The translations under genes were made by a program, and so were the position numbers. From assembly GCA_002360325.1 (NCBI GenBank), contig DEQG01000147.1, positions 21,075-36,265 on the forward strand: a stretch of 15,191 nucleotides of DNA. The letters run 5' to 3'. Shown here piece after piece: positions 1-7,589 of this stretch (its first letter is position 1; every line of letters starts with the position of its first letter). The DNA is from Salinicoccus sp. UBA3372 (GTDB lineage Bacteria > Bacillota > Bacilli > Staphylococcales > Salinicoccaceae). The notes under the pieces were generated by a model. It searched no databases, was not told the DNA's origin, and saw only the letters and a program-made list of their open reading frames with translations.

Positions 1-813
1 ATAGGTGCCGCCATCAGCTATGGCCTGAAGGCACCGCCGCTCGTCGTGTTTTCAACAGTGGTCGTCAGTTACGCCGCATACGAATTTGGCGGTGCTGCGG
101 GGAGCTTTATCGCAAGTATAGCAGCGGTTGAAATCAGCCGCCTGTACAGCGGGAAAACTAAAATAGATATCATAGTCACTCCTCTCCTGACAATTACTGC
201 GGCATACTCGGTGGCGCAGTTTGTCGGTCCGTGGATCGGCGACTTCATGACGAGTGTCGGAGATTTTATCGTTTTTGCCACCGATCAGCAGCCGTTTGTA
301 ATGGGCGTACTGGTGGCGGTGGTGTTCGGATTGATGCTGACTGCGCCGTTATCCAGTGCAGCGCTTGCCCTGATGCTCGAGATCAGCGGCCTGGCTGCAG
401 GTGCCGCAGTGATCGGGTGCTGCTGCCATATGGTCGGTTTTGCTGTCCAGGGTTACAGGGATAACGGAATTTCCGGCCTGATTTCAATCGGAGTCGGAAC
501 GTCAATGCTGCAGGTGCCGAATATATTTTTAAATCCGTTCATCGTCGTACCCCCGACACTTGCAAGTGCAATCGTTGCACCGTTAATGACAGTGTTTTTT
601 CCTATGGAAAATAATGCTGCAGGTGCGGGTATGGGAACGAGCGGCTTTGTCGGTCAGATTATGGCCATAGAAACGATGGGAATGTCAGTTGAAGTGATTG
701 TGCTGATTCTTGTATTCCACATCGTACTGCCGGCCGTGGTCACCTATTTGATTTATGTTCTGATGAGGCAGCTCGAAATGATCAAAGACGGAGACCAGAT
801 TTTACATCATTAA
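1..813 (+). CDS. PTS EIIC_2-type membrane transporter subunit, 5'-truncated by window edge
   Basis: The reading frame is open from the first base, so the start lies outside the window; the GTG at 46 is only an internal Val. About 270 C-terminal residues are visible. They form several long hydrophobic segments, then the Gly-rich stretch GTSMLQVPN (nt 496-522) and GAGMGTSGFVGQI (nt 622-660), which I recognise as the signature of the PTS_EIIC_2 family of putative sugar-permease subunits. Known members are integral membrane proteins of roughly 340-350 residues, so perhaps 70-80 residues are missing. No EIIA, EIIB or metabolic gene for a sugar is next to the visible end, so the substrate is unknown and even phosphotransfer is unproven. 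ytpQ follows 29 nt downstream with no terminator or promoter between them, so read-through into ytpQ is possible. Family assignment is fairly sure; function is not. Confidence 0.8.
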   Translation: MGAAISYGLKAPPLVVFSTVVVSYAAYEFGGAAGSFIASIAAVEISRLYSGKTKIDIIVTPLLTITAAYSVAQFVGPWIGDFMTSVGDFIVFATDQQPFVMGVLVAVVFGLMLTAPLSSAALALMLEISGLAAGAAVIGCCCHMVGFAVQGYRDNGISGLISIGVGTSMLQVPNIFLNPFIVVPPTLASAIVAPLMTVFFPMENNAAGAGMGTSGFVGQIMAIETMGMSVEVIVLILVFHIVLPAVVTYLIYVLMRQLEMIKDGDQILHH

Positions 814-842
814 AATAAGTAGAAATTATTGGAGGCATTCTG

Positions 843-1649
843 ATGAATGTTTTTAAACTGAAAGATTTGATACTGGAGAAACTGAACGCAAAACGCTCTG
901 ATTTTGATTTCAAATTCAACAGAAAAGATGAAGAACTCAGAATCGAGCGTAAGGACAATAAAAAAGGTGTGGATATAGAACTTGCAAAAGCGGCTCAAAA
1001 AGCCAAAAATGATGATAAGTTCATTGATGAAATCATTTACTATATTGATGAGACATTAAGCCGCATGGAAGATGAATCCGTCAATCTGGACCAGTCCATG
1101 ATCTATCCGGTCGTCAGATCGACAAGCTTTTACGATGAGACTAAAAGCGGATTGAAATTAATCATGGATGACCACACGAATGAAACCAGAGTTTATTATG
1201 CAATGGACTTTAAAAACAGCTACCGTCTGATTGATGAGAAACTTGCTGAATCATTCGGCATGAGCCACGAAGATATCAGAGTCCTTGCCTACAATAATCT
1301 GGGCAATATGAAAATAGATTATAAAAAACAGACTGTACAGGAAAATGACTTTTATTTTGTGAATCATAATGACGGCTATGATGCATCAAGAATCCTCAAT
1401 GAACAGTTTTTGAATGATATGCATGAAATATGTGAAGGGGAGATGATGGTGGGGCTTCCGCACCAGGATGTGCTCATAATCGCCGATGTCAAAAATGAAG
1501 TGGGCTACGATATTATGGCCCAGATGATGATGCAGTACTTTGCAGAAGGACTGACACCGATCACTTCGCTGTCATTTTCGTACAGGGAAAAAAGATTGCA
1601 GCCGGTTTTCATACTCGGTAAACAAAAGAATTCAAAAAGAGGGAAATAA
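843..1649 (+). CDS. ytpQ: DUF1444 family protein YtpQ (UPF0354)
   Basis: A 268-residue soluble protein that matches B. subtilis YtpQ in length (about 270) and in position directly before ytpR. The N-terminal ~55 residues are charged and rich in Lys/Asp/Glu; the centre has a run of conserved-looking segments such as VVRSTSFYDET and AYNNLGNM, and the C-terminal part contains MVGLPHQDVLIIADV. There is no signal peptide or membrane segment. The ATG at 843 has a GGAGG Shine-Dalgarno at 831-835 with good spacing. The stop codon ends exactly one base before the ytpR ATG, which points to cotranscription and translational coupling. The biochemical function of the family is not known to me; conservation beside ytpR and an ftsK-type gene is the only contextual clue. 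Confidence 0.88.
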   Translation: MNVFKLKDLILEKLNAKRSDFDFKFNRKDEELRIERKDNKKGVDIELAKAAQKAKNDDKFIDEIIYYIDETLSRMEDESVNLDQSMIYPVVRSTSFYDETKSGLKLIMDDHTNETRVYYAMDFKNSYRLIDEKLAESFGMSHEDIRVLAYNNLGNMKIDYKKQTVQENDFYFVNHNDGYDASRILNEQFLNDMHEICEGEMMVGLPHQDVLIIADVKNEVGYDIMAQMMMQYFAEGLTPITSLSFSYREKRLQPVFILGKQKNSKRGK

Positions 1650-2243
1650 ATGAAACTGACTTATAATAATGCTTATGTTGGCGATGTATTACTAGTGTCT
1701 TTGAAAAGCTCGAGATCACCGTCCTACACACATCACGACAGTGTGACAGTCATCAAGGAAAATGATGAGGTCATCGGTTTGAACATTTTCAACGCTTCAG
1801 ATAAATTCGAACTTGAGAAAGATGTCGTAAATGTCACTCCGACGGAAACACATATCGAAAAAATCAATGAAATTTTAACCACGGCAGGCGAAGAAAAGAT
1901 TGAAGCGGACCTGAGTCCTAAGTTTGTCGTCGGATACGTCTCTGAAAAATCACAACACCCTGATGCGGATAAGCTCAATGTGTGTCAGGTGGACGTCGGA
2001 GATGACGATTTGAAGATCGTCTGCGGGGCACCGAACGTCGATACCGGTCAGAAAGTGGTCGTGGCGAAAGTCGGCGCATGGATGCCGGACGGGATGTACA
2101 TCAAACCGTCCAAACTCAGAGGCGTTGAATCGAACGGTATGATTTGTTCAAAAAAAGAATTGAATCTGGAAGATGATGGAATTGACGGAATCTATGTGTT
2201 AAGTGATAACTATGAAATCGGTCAATCATTTGCCGTGAATTAA
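1650..2243 (+). CDS. ytpR: YtpR, tRNA-binding-domain (OB-fold) protein
   Basis: A 197-residue protein in two parts. Residues 1-85 form an N-terminal DUF4479-like region. Residues 90-195 are a tRNA-binding OB fold of the kind found at the N-terminus of PheRS beta chain, in CsaA and in MetRS C-terminal domains: visible signatures are HPDADKLNVCQVDVG (103-117), IVCGAPNV (123-130) and the run around KLRGVESNGMICSKKEL (155-171). B. subtilis YtpR is of similar size and architecture. It probably binds tRNA-like or other structured RNA in the cytoplasm, but its partner is unknown. The ATG directly abuts the ytpQ stop; an AAAGAGGG run before it serves as the ribosome binding site. The next gene starts 10 nt after its stop. 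Confidence 0.92.
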   Translation: MKLTYNNAYVGDVLLVSLKSSRSPSYTHHDSVTVIKENDEVIGLNIFNASDKFELEKDVVNVTPTETHIEKINEILTTAGEEKIEADLSPKFVVGYVSEKSQHPDADKLNVCQVDVGDDDLKIVCGAPNVDTGQKVVVAKVGAWMPDGMYIKPSKLRGVESNGMICSKKELNLEDDGIDGIYVLSDNYEIGQSFAVN

Positions 2244-2253
2244 GGGTGGGATT

Positions 2254-3942
2254 ATGGCTAGATCAAGGAAAAGAAGAGAATTTAAACCTATGGATGCAGA
2301 AGAAAAGCTGACAGAAGAGCGCTTTAGATTTCCGCTTGATATAGACGATGATATTAAAAATCAGCCGGTTGAAAAACGGGAGAATCATGACGTCCCGGGA
2401 TTCGTCAGAAGAGACAGAAGGCGTCAGTATCATCAATCGACGAATTTACCGGATAAAAGCACATCAAGTTTCATATTGAAAAAGGCGAGGGAAATCCCGT
2501 CGCCTGTTCATGGTCTGAAGAAATTTGAACTTGAAAAAAATAATGAACCGGTACCGGAAACTTCCGAACATCCGGATGATACAAACTATGATGACATCCA
2601 GTCAGTAATCATCCGCGATATTGTAAGGGAAAGAAATCGTAAAAGACACCGTGATAATGTCAAAAGAGAAGCAGCGATGAAGAGAAGGAAAGAGGAAGCC
2701 GAATCCAGAAGTTCTCAAAATTTAAAATCAGCCATCAAACCTTTGACAAAAAAGAAAAAGTCATTGAAGGAAGAAAAAATTCCGACGCACACTATGGGCA
2801 CTCCTGTTAAGGTGAAGTCATCATCCGAAAAGCGCCAGGGGCCGACCGTCAGTCTGCCGTCGCTGGATATGCTCGGCAAGATGCAGGAAAAGGACTATGC
2901 GGCTGAGGAAAAAGAACTCAGCGAGGCGATTATCCACGCCTTCAACGCAAACGGTGTCCCGGCAAGTGTCAATCAATACAAATCAAACGGCATCATCGGT
3001 ACGCACGAGTTAAAGTTGAACCGGAATTTCCGAATCAGCAATATTTCGAAATTGAAAGCACACATACTGCCTTATTTACCTGTTGAAGAAATGCGTGTCG
3101 TCGCACCGATCATCGGTACGAGTCATATCGGTGTGGAAATTCCTTTAAGGAAGCCCAGGCCGATATACTTCAGCACATTATTTCAGAAGAGCAGTTTGAA
3201 GCTGAGAAAAAATGATTATAAATTCATGCTGGGCAAAATCGTGGATGACCAGATTTTCAGCTACGAACTTCCTAAAGCCGGCCATCTGATTGTATACAGC
3301 GGGAACGATGATGAGGCAGTCCATCTGATTGATAATTTCATCATATCGTTGCTGATGAACCATACTGCCCATGATTTGAAGTTTAAATTCGTCACAAGCA
3401 ATGACAAGTACGATGATTATAAGGGGTTGAACTACTTGTTCAGTGAACATGAGTCAATCAGAACACCGGATGCATTGGACGATATTCTCCAGGAAGTGAA
3501 TTCCAGATCAAATCAATTCAGGCGTGCCCATGTAAGAAATATATCCAGTTTCAATCAGCGTGTCAGCCATGCAAATAAAAAAAGTGTTATAGTAGTTGTT
3601 ATTGATGATTTCAGCGAACTTATCCAGAGCAACAACCATGAAGCGGTGAACGCGGTCGTGCAGATTCTGAAAAAAGGAAAGCCTCTGGGCATCCATCTTC
3701 TGATCAGGCATGGTGATCCGGCTGCTAAAGTCGGATATGAACTTTTGCAGCTTCTGCAAACGAAAGTATCCTTTAAAGATGACAGAAATCAAGTGATCAA
3801 AGGTGCAGATAATCTGGTCGAAGGCAATGACATGCTGGTTCAGATTCCTACTTCTAATAAGCCTCTCAGAGTCAACAGAGGAGAAATAGAAAAAGAAACC
3901 AAGGATAAAATATTAACGTTCATACGTGAGCAACAACCTTAA
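2254..3942 (+). CDS. Degenerate FtsK/SpoIIIE (SftA-type) DNA translocase-like protein lacking motor motifs
   Basis: A 562-residue soluble protein in the position held by sftA/ftsK between ytpR and murC in relatives. B. subtilis SftA is about 950 residues and S. aureus FtsK about 1270, so this one is very short. Residues 1-200 are a highly charged, low-complexity linker (basic run around 120-190) with no membrane segment. Residues 220-300 resemble the alpha domain, and 320-562 align with the RecA-like beta motor. From recall of SpoIIIE, the Walker A GATGSGKS is replaced by YSGNDDEAV (348-356), the Walker B VIVDEL by [10 protein letters not shown] (447-456), and the ATQRP segment by IRHGDP (484-489). 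The GRGD near the end of the motor is EGND, and the protein stops where the gamma domain would begin. The frame is intact, so this is a pseudo-motor rather than an obvious pseudogene. The start is backed by a GGGTGGG ribosome site at 2244-2250. The 3' end overlaps murC by 17 nt. Confidence 0.82.
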   Translation: MARSRKRREFKPMDAEEKLTEERFRFPLDIDDDIKNQPVEKRENHDVPGFVRRDRRRQYHQSTNLPDKSTSSFILKKAREIPSPVHGLKKFELEKNNEPVPETSEHPDDTNYDDIQSVIIRDIVRERNRKRHRDNVKREAAMKRRKEEAESRSSQNLKSAIKPLTKKKKSLKEEKIPTHTMGTPVKVKSSSEKRQGPTVSLPSLDMLGKMQEKDYAAEEKELSEAIIHAFNANGVPASVNQYKSNGIIGTHELKLNRNFRISNISKLKAHILPYLPVEEMRVVAPIIGTSHIGVEIPLRKPRPIYFSTLFQKSSLKLRKNDYKFMLGKIVDDQIFSYELPKAGHLIVYSGNDDEAVHLIDNFIISLLMNHTAHDLKFKFVTSNDKYDDYKGLNYLFSEHESIRTPDALDDILQEVNSRSNQFRRAHVRNISSFNQRVSHANKKSVIVVVIDDFSELIQSNNHEAVNAVVQILKKGKPLGIHLLIRHGDPAAKVGYELLQLLQTKVSFKDDRNQVIKGADNLVEGNDMLVQIPTSNKPLRVNRGEIEKETKDKILTFIREQQP

Positions 3943-5266
3943 TATATTGAGAAAGTTTGGTGTCCCTGTGGAAAAATTTCATTTTATTGGTATAAAGGGT
4001 GCAGGCATGAGCGCCCTTGCTCAAGTACTGCATGACCTGGGTCATGCAGTTCGGGGCTCTGACATTGATAAGGAAGTTTTTACAGAATTCCAATTGAGAG
4101 ACAAAGGGATAGATATCCTGTCTTTTGATGAGAGCAATGTCGAAGAGGGCTATACTTATATTGCAGGAAACGCATTTAAAGATGATCATGTTGAGATTAA
4201 GAAGGCGCTGGACAGCAACTTCACAGTCATCAGATATCATGAGTTCCTGGCTGAATTCATGAGTGAATTCACTTCTATCGCGGTTACCGGCGCACATGGA
4301 AAGACTTCTACGACCGGTCTGCTGAGCCATGTGATGAACGGTGATGTGGAAACCACCTTTTTAATCGGTGACGGTACAGGTTTCGGTTTGAAGCGCAGTG
4401 ATTATTTCACATTTGAATCATGTGAGTACAAAAGACATTTCCTGAGCTATTATCCGGACTATGCCATCATTACAAATATCGATTTTGACCATCCTGACTA
4501 CTTTAAAGATCTGGATGATGTCGTCGATGCATTCAATGATATGGCATCGCAGGTCAAAAAGGCGGTCATCGCTTTCGGCGGTGATGAGAATATCAATAAG
4601 ATCAGTGTGGATGTGCCTCTTTACACTTACGGTATAGAAGGCGACTATGATGTCACTGCATCTAATATCACAACGACCGAAAAAGGTACGGCGTTCGATG
4701 TGACGATCGGTGCGGACTATAAAGACACATTTGTCATCCCGATGTACGGGGATCATCATGTATTGAATTCACTGTCTGTGATTGCCGTCTGTTACTTCGA
4801 ATCATTGAATATGAAAAATATCAAAGAAGCATTTCTCACATTCGGAGGAGTGAAACGCCGTTTCAGCGAGACATATATTAACGATATGGTGCTTGTCGAT
4901 GATTATGCGCACCATCCGAAAGAAATCAAAGCGACGCTTGAAACGGCGCGTAAAAAATATCCGGGAAGAGAAATCGTGTCAGTTTTCCAGCCGCATACTT
5001 TTTCCAGAACGGAAAAATTCCTGAATGAATTTGCCGAAGCACTGAACGAATCGGATAAAACATATATCGTGGATATTTTCGGTTCTGCAAGAGAAGCGGC
5101 AGGCAACTTGTCAAGTGCGGATTTAAGTGAACTGATACCCGGCGCCACCGTCTTGAACGATGACGATTTGGAATTATTGAATAATCACCAAAATGCAGTG
5201 ATTATATTCATGGGTGCAGGGGATATTCAAAAATATGAAAAAAGATTTACAGAATTATTATCATAA
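3926..5266 (+). CDS. murC: UDP-N-acetylmuramate--L-alanine ligase MurC
   Basis: Cytoplasmic Mur ligase that adds L-Ala to UDP-MurNAc with ATP, the first amino-acid step of peptidoglycan precursor synthesis. With the GTG at 3926 it has 446 residues. Visible motifs are the N-terminal dinucleotide-type fold [12 protein letters not shown] (22-33), the ATP P-loop [19 protein letters not shown] (121-139), [10 protein letters not shown] (184-193), FGGVKRRF (306-313), DDYAHHPKE (325-333) and FQPHTFSR (354-361). It closely resembles staphylococcal MurC from memory. The start is uncertain. GTG 3926 lies 17 nt inside the preceding gene and has no clear Shine-Dalgarno. Staphylococcal MurC begins near FHFIGIKG, so TTG 3947 or GTG 3968 are alternatives. 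Any of these would probably rely on translational coupling to the upstream gene. Confidence 0.96.
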   Translation: MSNNLNILRKFGVPVEKFHFIGIKGAGMSALAQVLHDLGHAVRGSDIDKEVFTEFQLRDKGIDILSFDESNVEEGYTYIAGNAFKDDHVEIKKALDSNFTVIRYHEFLAEFMSEFTSIAVTGAHGKTSTTGLLSHVMNGDVETTFLIGDGTGFGLKRSDYFTFESCEYKRHFLSYYPDYAIITNIDFDHPDYFKDLDDVVDAFNDMASQVKKAVIAFGGDENINKISVDVPLYTYGIEGDYDVTASNITTTEKGTAFDVTIGADYKDTFVIPMYGDHHVLNSLSVIAVCYFESLNMKNIKEAFLTFGGVKRRFSETYINDMVLVDDYAHHPKEIKATLETARKKYPGREIVSVFQPHTFSRTEKFLNEFAEALNESDKTYIVDIFGSAREAAGNLSSADLSELIPGATVLNDDDLELLNNHQNAVIIFMGAGDIQKYEKRFTELLS

Positions 5267-5280
5267 TTTGCAATAAATAT

Positions 5281-5306
5281 GTTTACTCACAGCCGAATTA
5301 GGCTAT
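5281..5306 (+). promoter_or_regulatory. Candidate SigB-type promoter for ytxGH
   Basis: GTTTAC (5281-5286), a 14-nt spacer, then GGCTAT (5301-5306). The SigB consensus in Bacillus and Staphylococcus is GTTTAA-N12-15-GGGTAT, so each hexamer matches 5 of 6 with ideal spacing. Transcription would start near 5313-5316, about 40 nt before the ytxG ATG. B. subtilis ytxGHJ is a known SigB (and SigH) target, which supports the reading. A weaker SigA alternative overlaps it: TTTACT (5282-5287), 16 nt, TATTTT (5304-5309). Confidence 0.5.
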
Positions 5307-5355
5307 TTTAAATAATGAATAAAAAATTGTCAAAAGAAGATGGAGGCGTTTGATT

Positions 5356-5883
5356 ATGGATTGGCAGCTTATATTAGCCATTGCTGCAGGAATAGCGGCG
5401 ATTGCTTTACTGATTGTTGCAATTGCAGTAGCTTATGTTTTACTACCTGTTAAAAAGAATTTAGATCATATTGCAAAAACACTGGATGGTGTGGAAGGCC
5501 AAATTCAAGGTATCACAAGAGAATCTACAGATCTACTTCATAAAGCAAACCGCTTGACTGAAGATGTTCAGGGTAAATCACAGAAACTGAATTCAGTTGT
5601 AGATGCAATTCAGGGCATGGGCGATTCAGTCAGCAACCTGAACAGTTCAGTGGACAGAGTGACAAACTCTATCACTCATAATATTTCACAAAATGAAGAC
5701 AAGATTTCACAAGTTGTCCAGTGGTCCAACGTTGCAATGGAAGTTGCAGACAAATGGCAGATGAGACAGCGACGCAACAAGGCTTACAATACGAATACTC
5801 AGTCGGCTGAAGACGGTGAAAACCTGCCGGTGGCAGTGAATTCCCCTTCAACGGGAAATGATATTTCCGGCGAGAACCGTTGA
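5356..5883 (+). CDS. ytxG: DUF948 general-stress membrane protein YtxG
   Basis: I choose the ATG at 5356 (175 residues) over an in-frame TTG at 5350, because GGAGG at 5342-5346 is 9 nt from the ATG but only 3 nt from the TTG. Residues 5-30 form one strongly hydrophobic N-terminal membrane segment (LILAIAAGIAAIALLIVAI). A long amphipathic coiled-coil-like region follows to about 120 (repeated small motifs such as NSVVDAIQ and NLNSSVDRVTNSI), then a short Trp-containing stretch VVQWSNVAMEVADKW and a polar tail. This is the DUF948 architecture of B. subtilis YtxG, a stress-induced membrane-anchored protein of unknown mechanism. ytxH follows 40 nt later and is probably cotranscribed from the SigB-like promoter upstream. 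Confidence 0.88.
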   Translation: MDWQLILAIAAGIAAIALLIVAIAVAYVLLPVKKNLDHIAKTLDGVEGQIQGITRESTDLLHKANRLTEDVQGKSQKLNSVVDAIQGMGDSVSNLNSSVDRVTNSITHNISQNEDKISQVVQWSNVAMEVADKWQMRQRRNKAYNTNTQSAEDGENLPVAVNSPSTGNDISGENR

Positions 5884-5923
5884 CAGACACTGTATAAAAC
5901 TGAAAAGGAGGTCTTTATAAATT

Positions 5924-6406
5924 ATGGAAACTTATAATAGAGATCGCCATTTACATGGTGTAGAGGAATATGAACAGCAGATCCACAGCACTACAGGCCG
6001 TGACTTCACGATTGGTCTTGCAATAGGGCTTGCGGTGGGTACAATCGGCGGTTTGTTCCTGGCACCGAAATCTGGTGATGCGCTAAGAGATGACATCTCT
6101 GATACAACGAACAGATTCACTCAGACTTTCAATTCAAAAGATGATGGCGGTGCTGATACTGAATCACTGAAAGCCAAGGCAGAACAGAAAACTGAAGAGT
6201 TGCGTTCCAAGCTTGAAGATAAAAAAGATCAGGCAGTTGCCAAGAAGAGCGAATTGAAGGAAAAACAGCGCATCAAGAATATGGATGAAGAAGAGATTCA
6301 GGCTCAAAAGAGGGCAATACAGGATGATGTAGCCGATAAGGGCGCACAAGATCCAAGGACGGTAGACATGTCCAAATATGCCGAAGAAGATAAAGATAAT
6401 AAATAA
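5924..6406 (+). CDS. ytxH: YtxH domain-containing general-stress protein
   Basis: A 160-residue protein. After a polar N-terminus of 26 residues comes a Gly-rich hydrophobic segment (FTIGLAIGLAVGTIGGLFLAP, about 28-48) ending in the YtxH-family signature LFLAPKSGDALRDD. The rest (60-160) is a highly charged helix with alternating Lys and Glu/Asp, probably a coiled coil on the cytoplasmic face. It is longer at the C-terminus than many YtxH proteins. The ATG at 5924 has a near-perfect AAAGGAGGT ribosome site (5904-5912). It is the second gene of the ytxGH unit and is followed at once by a terminator; I see no ytxJ. The molecular role of the family is unknown; stress association comes from B. 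subtilis. Confidence 0.86.
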   Translation: METYNRDRHLHGVEEYEQQIHSTTGRDFTIGLAIGLAVGTIGGLFLAPKSGDALRDDISDTTNRFTQTFNSKDDGGADTESLKAKAEQKTEELRSKLEDKKDQAVAKKSELKEKQRIKNMDEEEIQAQKRAIQDDVADKGAQDPRTVDMSKYAEEDKDNK

Positions 6407-6411
6407 CACCG

Positions 6412-6446
6412 ATTAGCCACATGTTTGACATGTGGTTAATTTTTTT
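6412..6446 (+). terminator. Rho-independent terminator of ytxGH
   Basis: An 11-bp stem with one G-T wobble (arms TTAGCCACATG at 6413-6423 and CATGTGGTTAA at 6429-6439), a 5-nt loop TTTGA, and a run of seven T at 6440-6446. It lies 6 nt after the ytxH stop. Confidence 0.88.
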
Positions 6447-6468
6447 ATGTGATTATTACAACAATCAG

Positions 6469-6474
6469 TATAAT
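6469..6474 (+). promoter_or_regulatory. Possible SigA -10 element for ccpA
   Basis: A perfect TATAAT 75 nt upstream of the ccpA ATG in an AT-rich gap after the ytxH terminator. No good -35 hexamer is found at 16-18 nt (best TTATGT), so the assignment is tentative. Another weak -10-like TATTAT occurs at 6503-6508, just before the candidate cre. Confidence 0.33.
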
Positions 6475-6512
6475 TAAGATGCAATCACTGTCATATTCAT
6501 GTTATTATTAAA

Positions 6513-6526
6513 AACAAACGCTTACA
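6513..6526 (+). promoter_or_regulatory. Candidate cre (CcpA operator) in ccpA leader
   Basis: Read on the minus strand the site is TGTAAGCGTTTGTT, which matches 11 of 14 positions of TGWNANCGNTNWCA and shares its first ten bases with the classic amyO operator as I recall it. It sits 22 nt before the ccpA ATG and just upstream of the ribosome site, where a bound CcpA would block transcription. Autorepression of ccpA has been reported in Staphylococcus xylosus, which makes the reading plausible. The right half of the palindrome is weak. Confidence 0.48.
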
Positions 6527-6548
6527 TATTTATTCAGGAGGTGTACAT

Positions 6549-7541
6549 ATGACAGTAACTATTTACGATGTAGCACGTGAAGCAAAAGTCTCCATGGCTA
6601 CAGTGTCCCGGGTACTTAACGGTAACCCCAACGTTAAGCCGGAGACGAGGAAAAAAGTTAAAGAAGTCATTAAAAGATTAAATTACAGACCCAACGCTGT
6701 TGCTCGGGGTTTGGCGAGCAAAAAGACGACGACAGTGGGCGTGATCATACCAGATATATCCAATCTGTATTATTCATCTTTGGCAAGAGGACTGGATGAC
6801 ATTGCCGAAATGTATAACTATCAGACAATCATTGCAAATACGGATAATGATCCGGAAAAGGAAAGAAATTCATTTTTAAACCTGATCAGCAAGCAGGTGG
6901 ACGGTATCGTGTTTCTCGGCGGTACTCTAAATGATGAAACGATCGAAGACATCAAAGGATCGAATGTACCGGTCGTCATTTGCGGTACGAGCGAGAAAGA
7001 TGCAAATCTGCCATCAGTAAACATCGATTATTTCAAAGCGATCAAAGAAGTTTCCAATCATTTATTTGAAAGTGGTGCGAAGGATATATTCTTCGTCAAG
7101 GCACTTTATTCCCAGCAGCTTGAACGTCACATTGAAGACGGGCTGAAAGAAGCTTACAAGGAAAATAATCTGCCGTTCAAAGAAGAGTACATTCAGGAAG
7201 TGGCCACTCATTACCAGGCAGGAAGAGATGTCTTCGACCGTCTAATCGAAGAGGAAAACATAGATGTGCTTATCACGATGAGTGATGAAGCGGCTGTAGG
7301 TATGCTGCACGGAGCACTGGACCGCGGCATCAGTTTCCCTAATAAACTGCAGCTCGTCAGCTGCAGCAACACGCACCTGGTGCACATGATGCGTCCGCCT
7401 GTAACGAGTATTGCGATACCACTTTATGATATCGGAGCTGTCGGCATGAGACTGCTGACGAAGTATATGAAGGATGAGCCGGTGGATGAGCCGAACGTGA
7501 TTCTGCCATATATCATCGAGTACAGATCTTCAACAAAATAA
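6549..7541 (+). CDS. ccpA: Catabolite control protein A, LacI-family regulator
   Basis: A 330-residue LacI/GalR repressor, the usual CcpA length. The helix-turn-helix is at residues 4-25 (TIYDVAREAKVSMATVSRVL), followed by the hinge helix RPNAVARGLASKKT (47-60) that inserts into the operator minor groove. The periplasmic-binding-protein-like core starts at VGVIIPDISN (63-72), and near the C-terminus PLYDIGAVGMRLLTKYM (291-307) carries the HPr-Ser46-P contact region. CcpA with HPr-Ser-P binds cre sites to repress or activate carbon-metabolism genes. The ATG at 6549 has a strong AGGAGGTG site at 6536-6543. The DNA-binding half is very close to S. aureus CcpA; the middle of the core (about 175-225) diverges. 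In S. aureus an aroA(G)-type gene precedes ccpA; here it is absent. Confidence 0.97.
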   Translation: MTVTIYDVAREAKVSMATVSRVLNGNPNVKPETRKKVKEVIKRLNYRPNAVARGLASKKTTTVGVIIPDISNLYYSSLARGLDDIAEMYNYQTIIANTDNDPEKERNSFLNLISKQVDGIVFLGGTLNDETIEDIKGSNVPVVICGTSEKDANLPSVNIDYFKAIKEVSNHLFESGAKDIFFVKALYSQQLERHIEDGLKEAYKENNLPFKEEYIQEVATHYQAGRDVFDRLIEEENIDVLITMSDEAAVGMLHGALDRGISFPNKLQLVSCSNTHLVHMMRPPVTSIAIPLYDIGAVGMRLLTKYMKDEPVDEPNVILPYIIEYRSSTK

Positions 7542-7542
7542 T

Positions 7543-7589
7543 AAAAACCTCTGGTTGGAGTCAATATATAACTCCAGTTAGAGGTTTTT
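7543..7589. terminator. Bidirectional terminator shared by ccpA and acuC
   Basis: A 19-bp stem (7543-7561 with 7571-7589) with three consecutive G-T wobble pairs and a 9-nt AT-rich loop. The outer ends are AAAAACCTCT and AGAGGTTTTT, so both strands end the stem in a T run. It lies between the convergent ccpA and acuC genes; the acuC stop codon overlaps its right edge. Confidence 0.88.

Noticed and set aside
4027..4050. Perfect 11-bp inverted repeat (arms ACTGCATGACC and GGTCATGCAGT, 2-nt spacer) early in murC
   Set aside because: It encodes the conserved LHDLGHAV segment of MurC, so the symmetry is most simply a coincidence of His-Asp and Gly-His codons. No T run or regulatory position supports it.
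3920..4330. Long open frame antisense to the start of murC (136 codons)
   Set aside because: Shadow of a well-recognised gene; no ribosome site, no recognisable domain. The same applies to the other antisense frames over acsA, fhs, ccpA and the pbp gene.
5291..5310. Small AGCC/GGCT stem after murC as a terminator
   Set aside because: Only 4 bp with a 6-nt loop and a weak T stretch; it coincides with the SigB-like promoter, which explains the bases better.
5826..5871. Nested inverted repeats (GCCGG/CCGGC and TTCCC/GGGAA) at the 3' end of ytxG
   Set aside because: It lies within coding sequence with no T run, and ytxH follows with its own ribosome site, so it is not a terminator; a processing signal is conceivable but unsupported.
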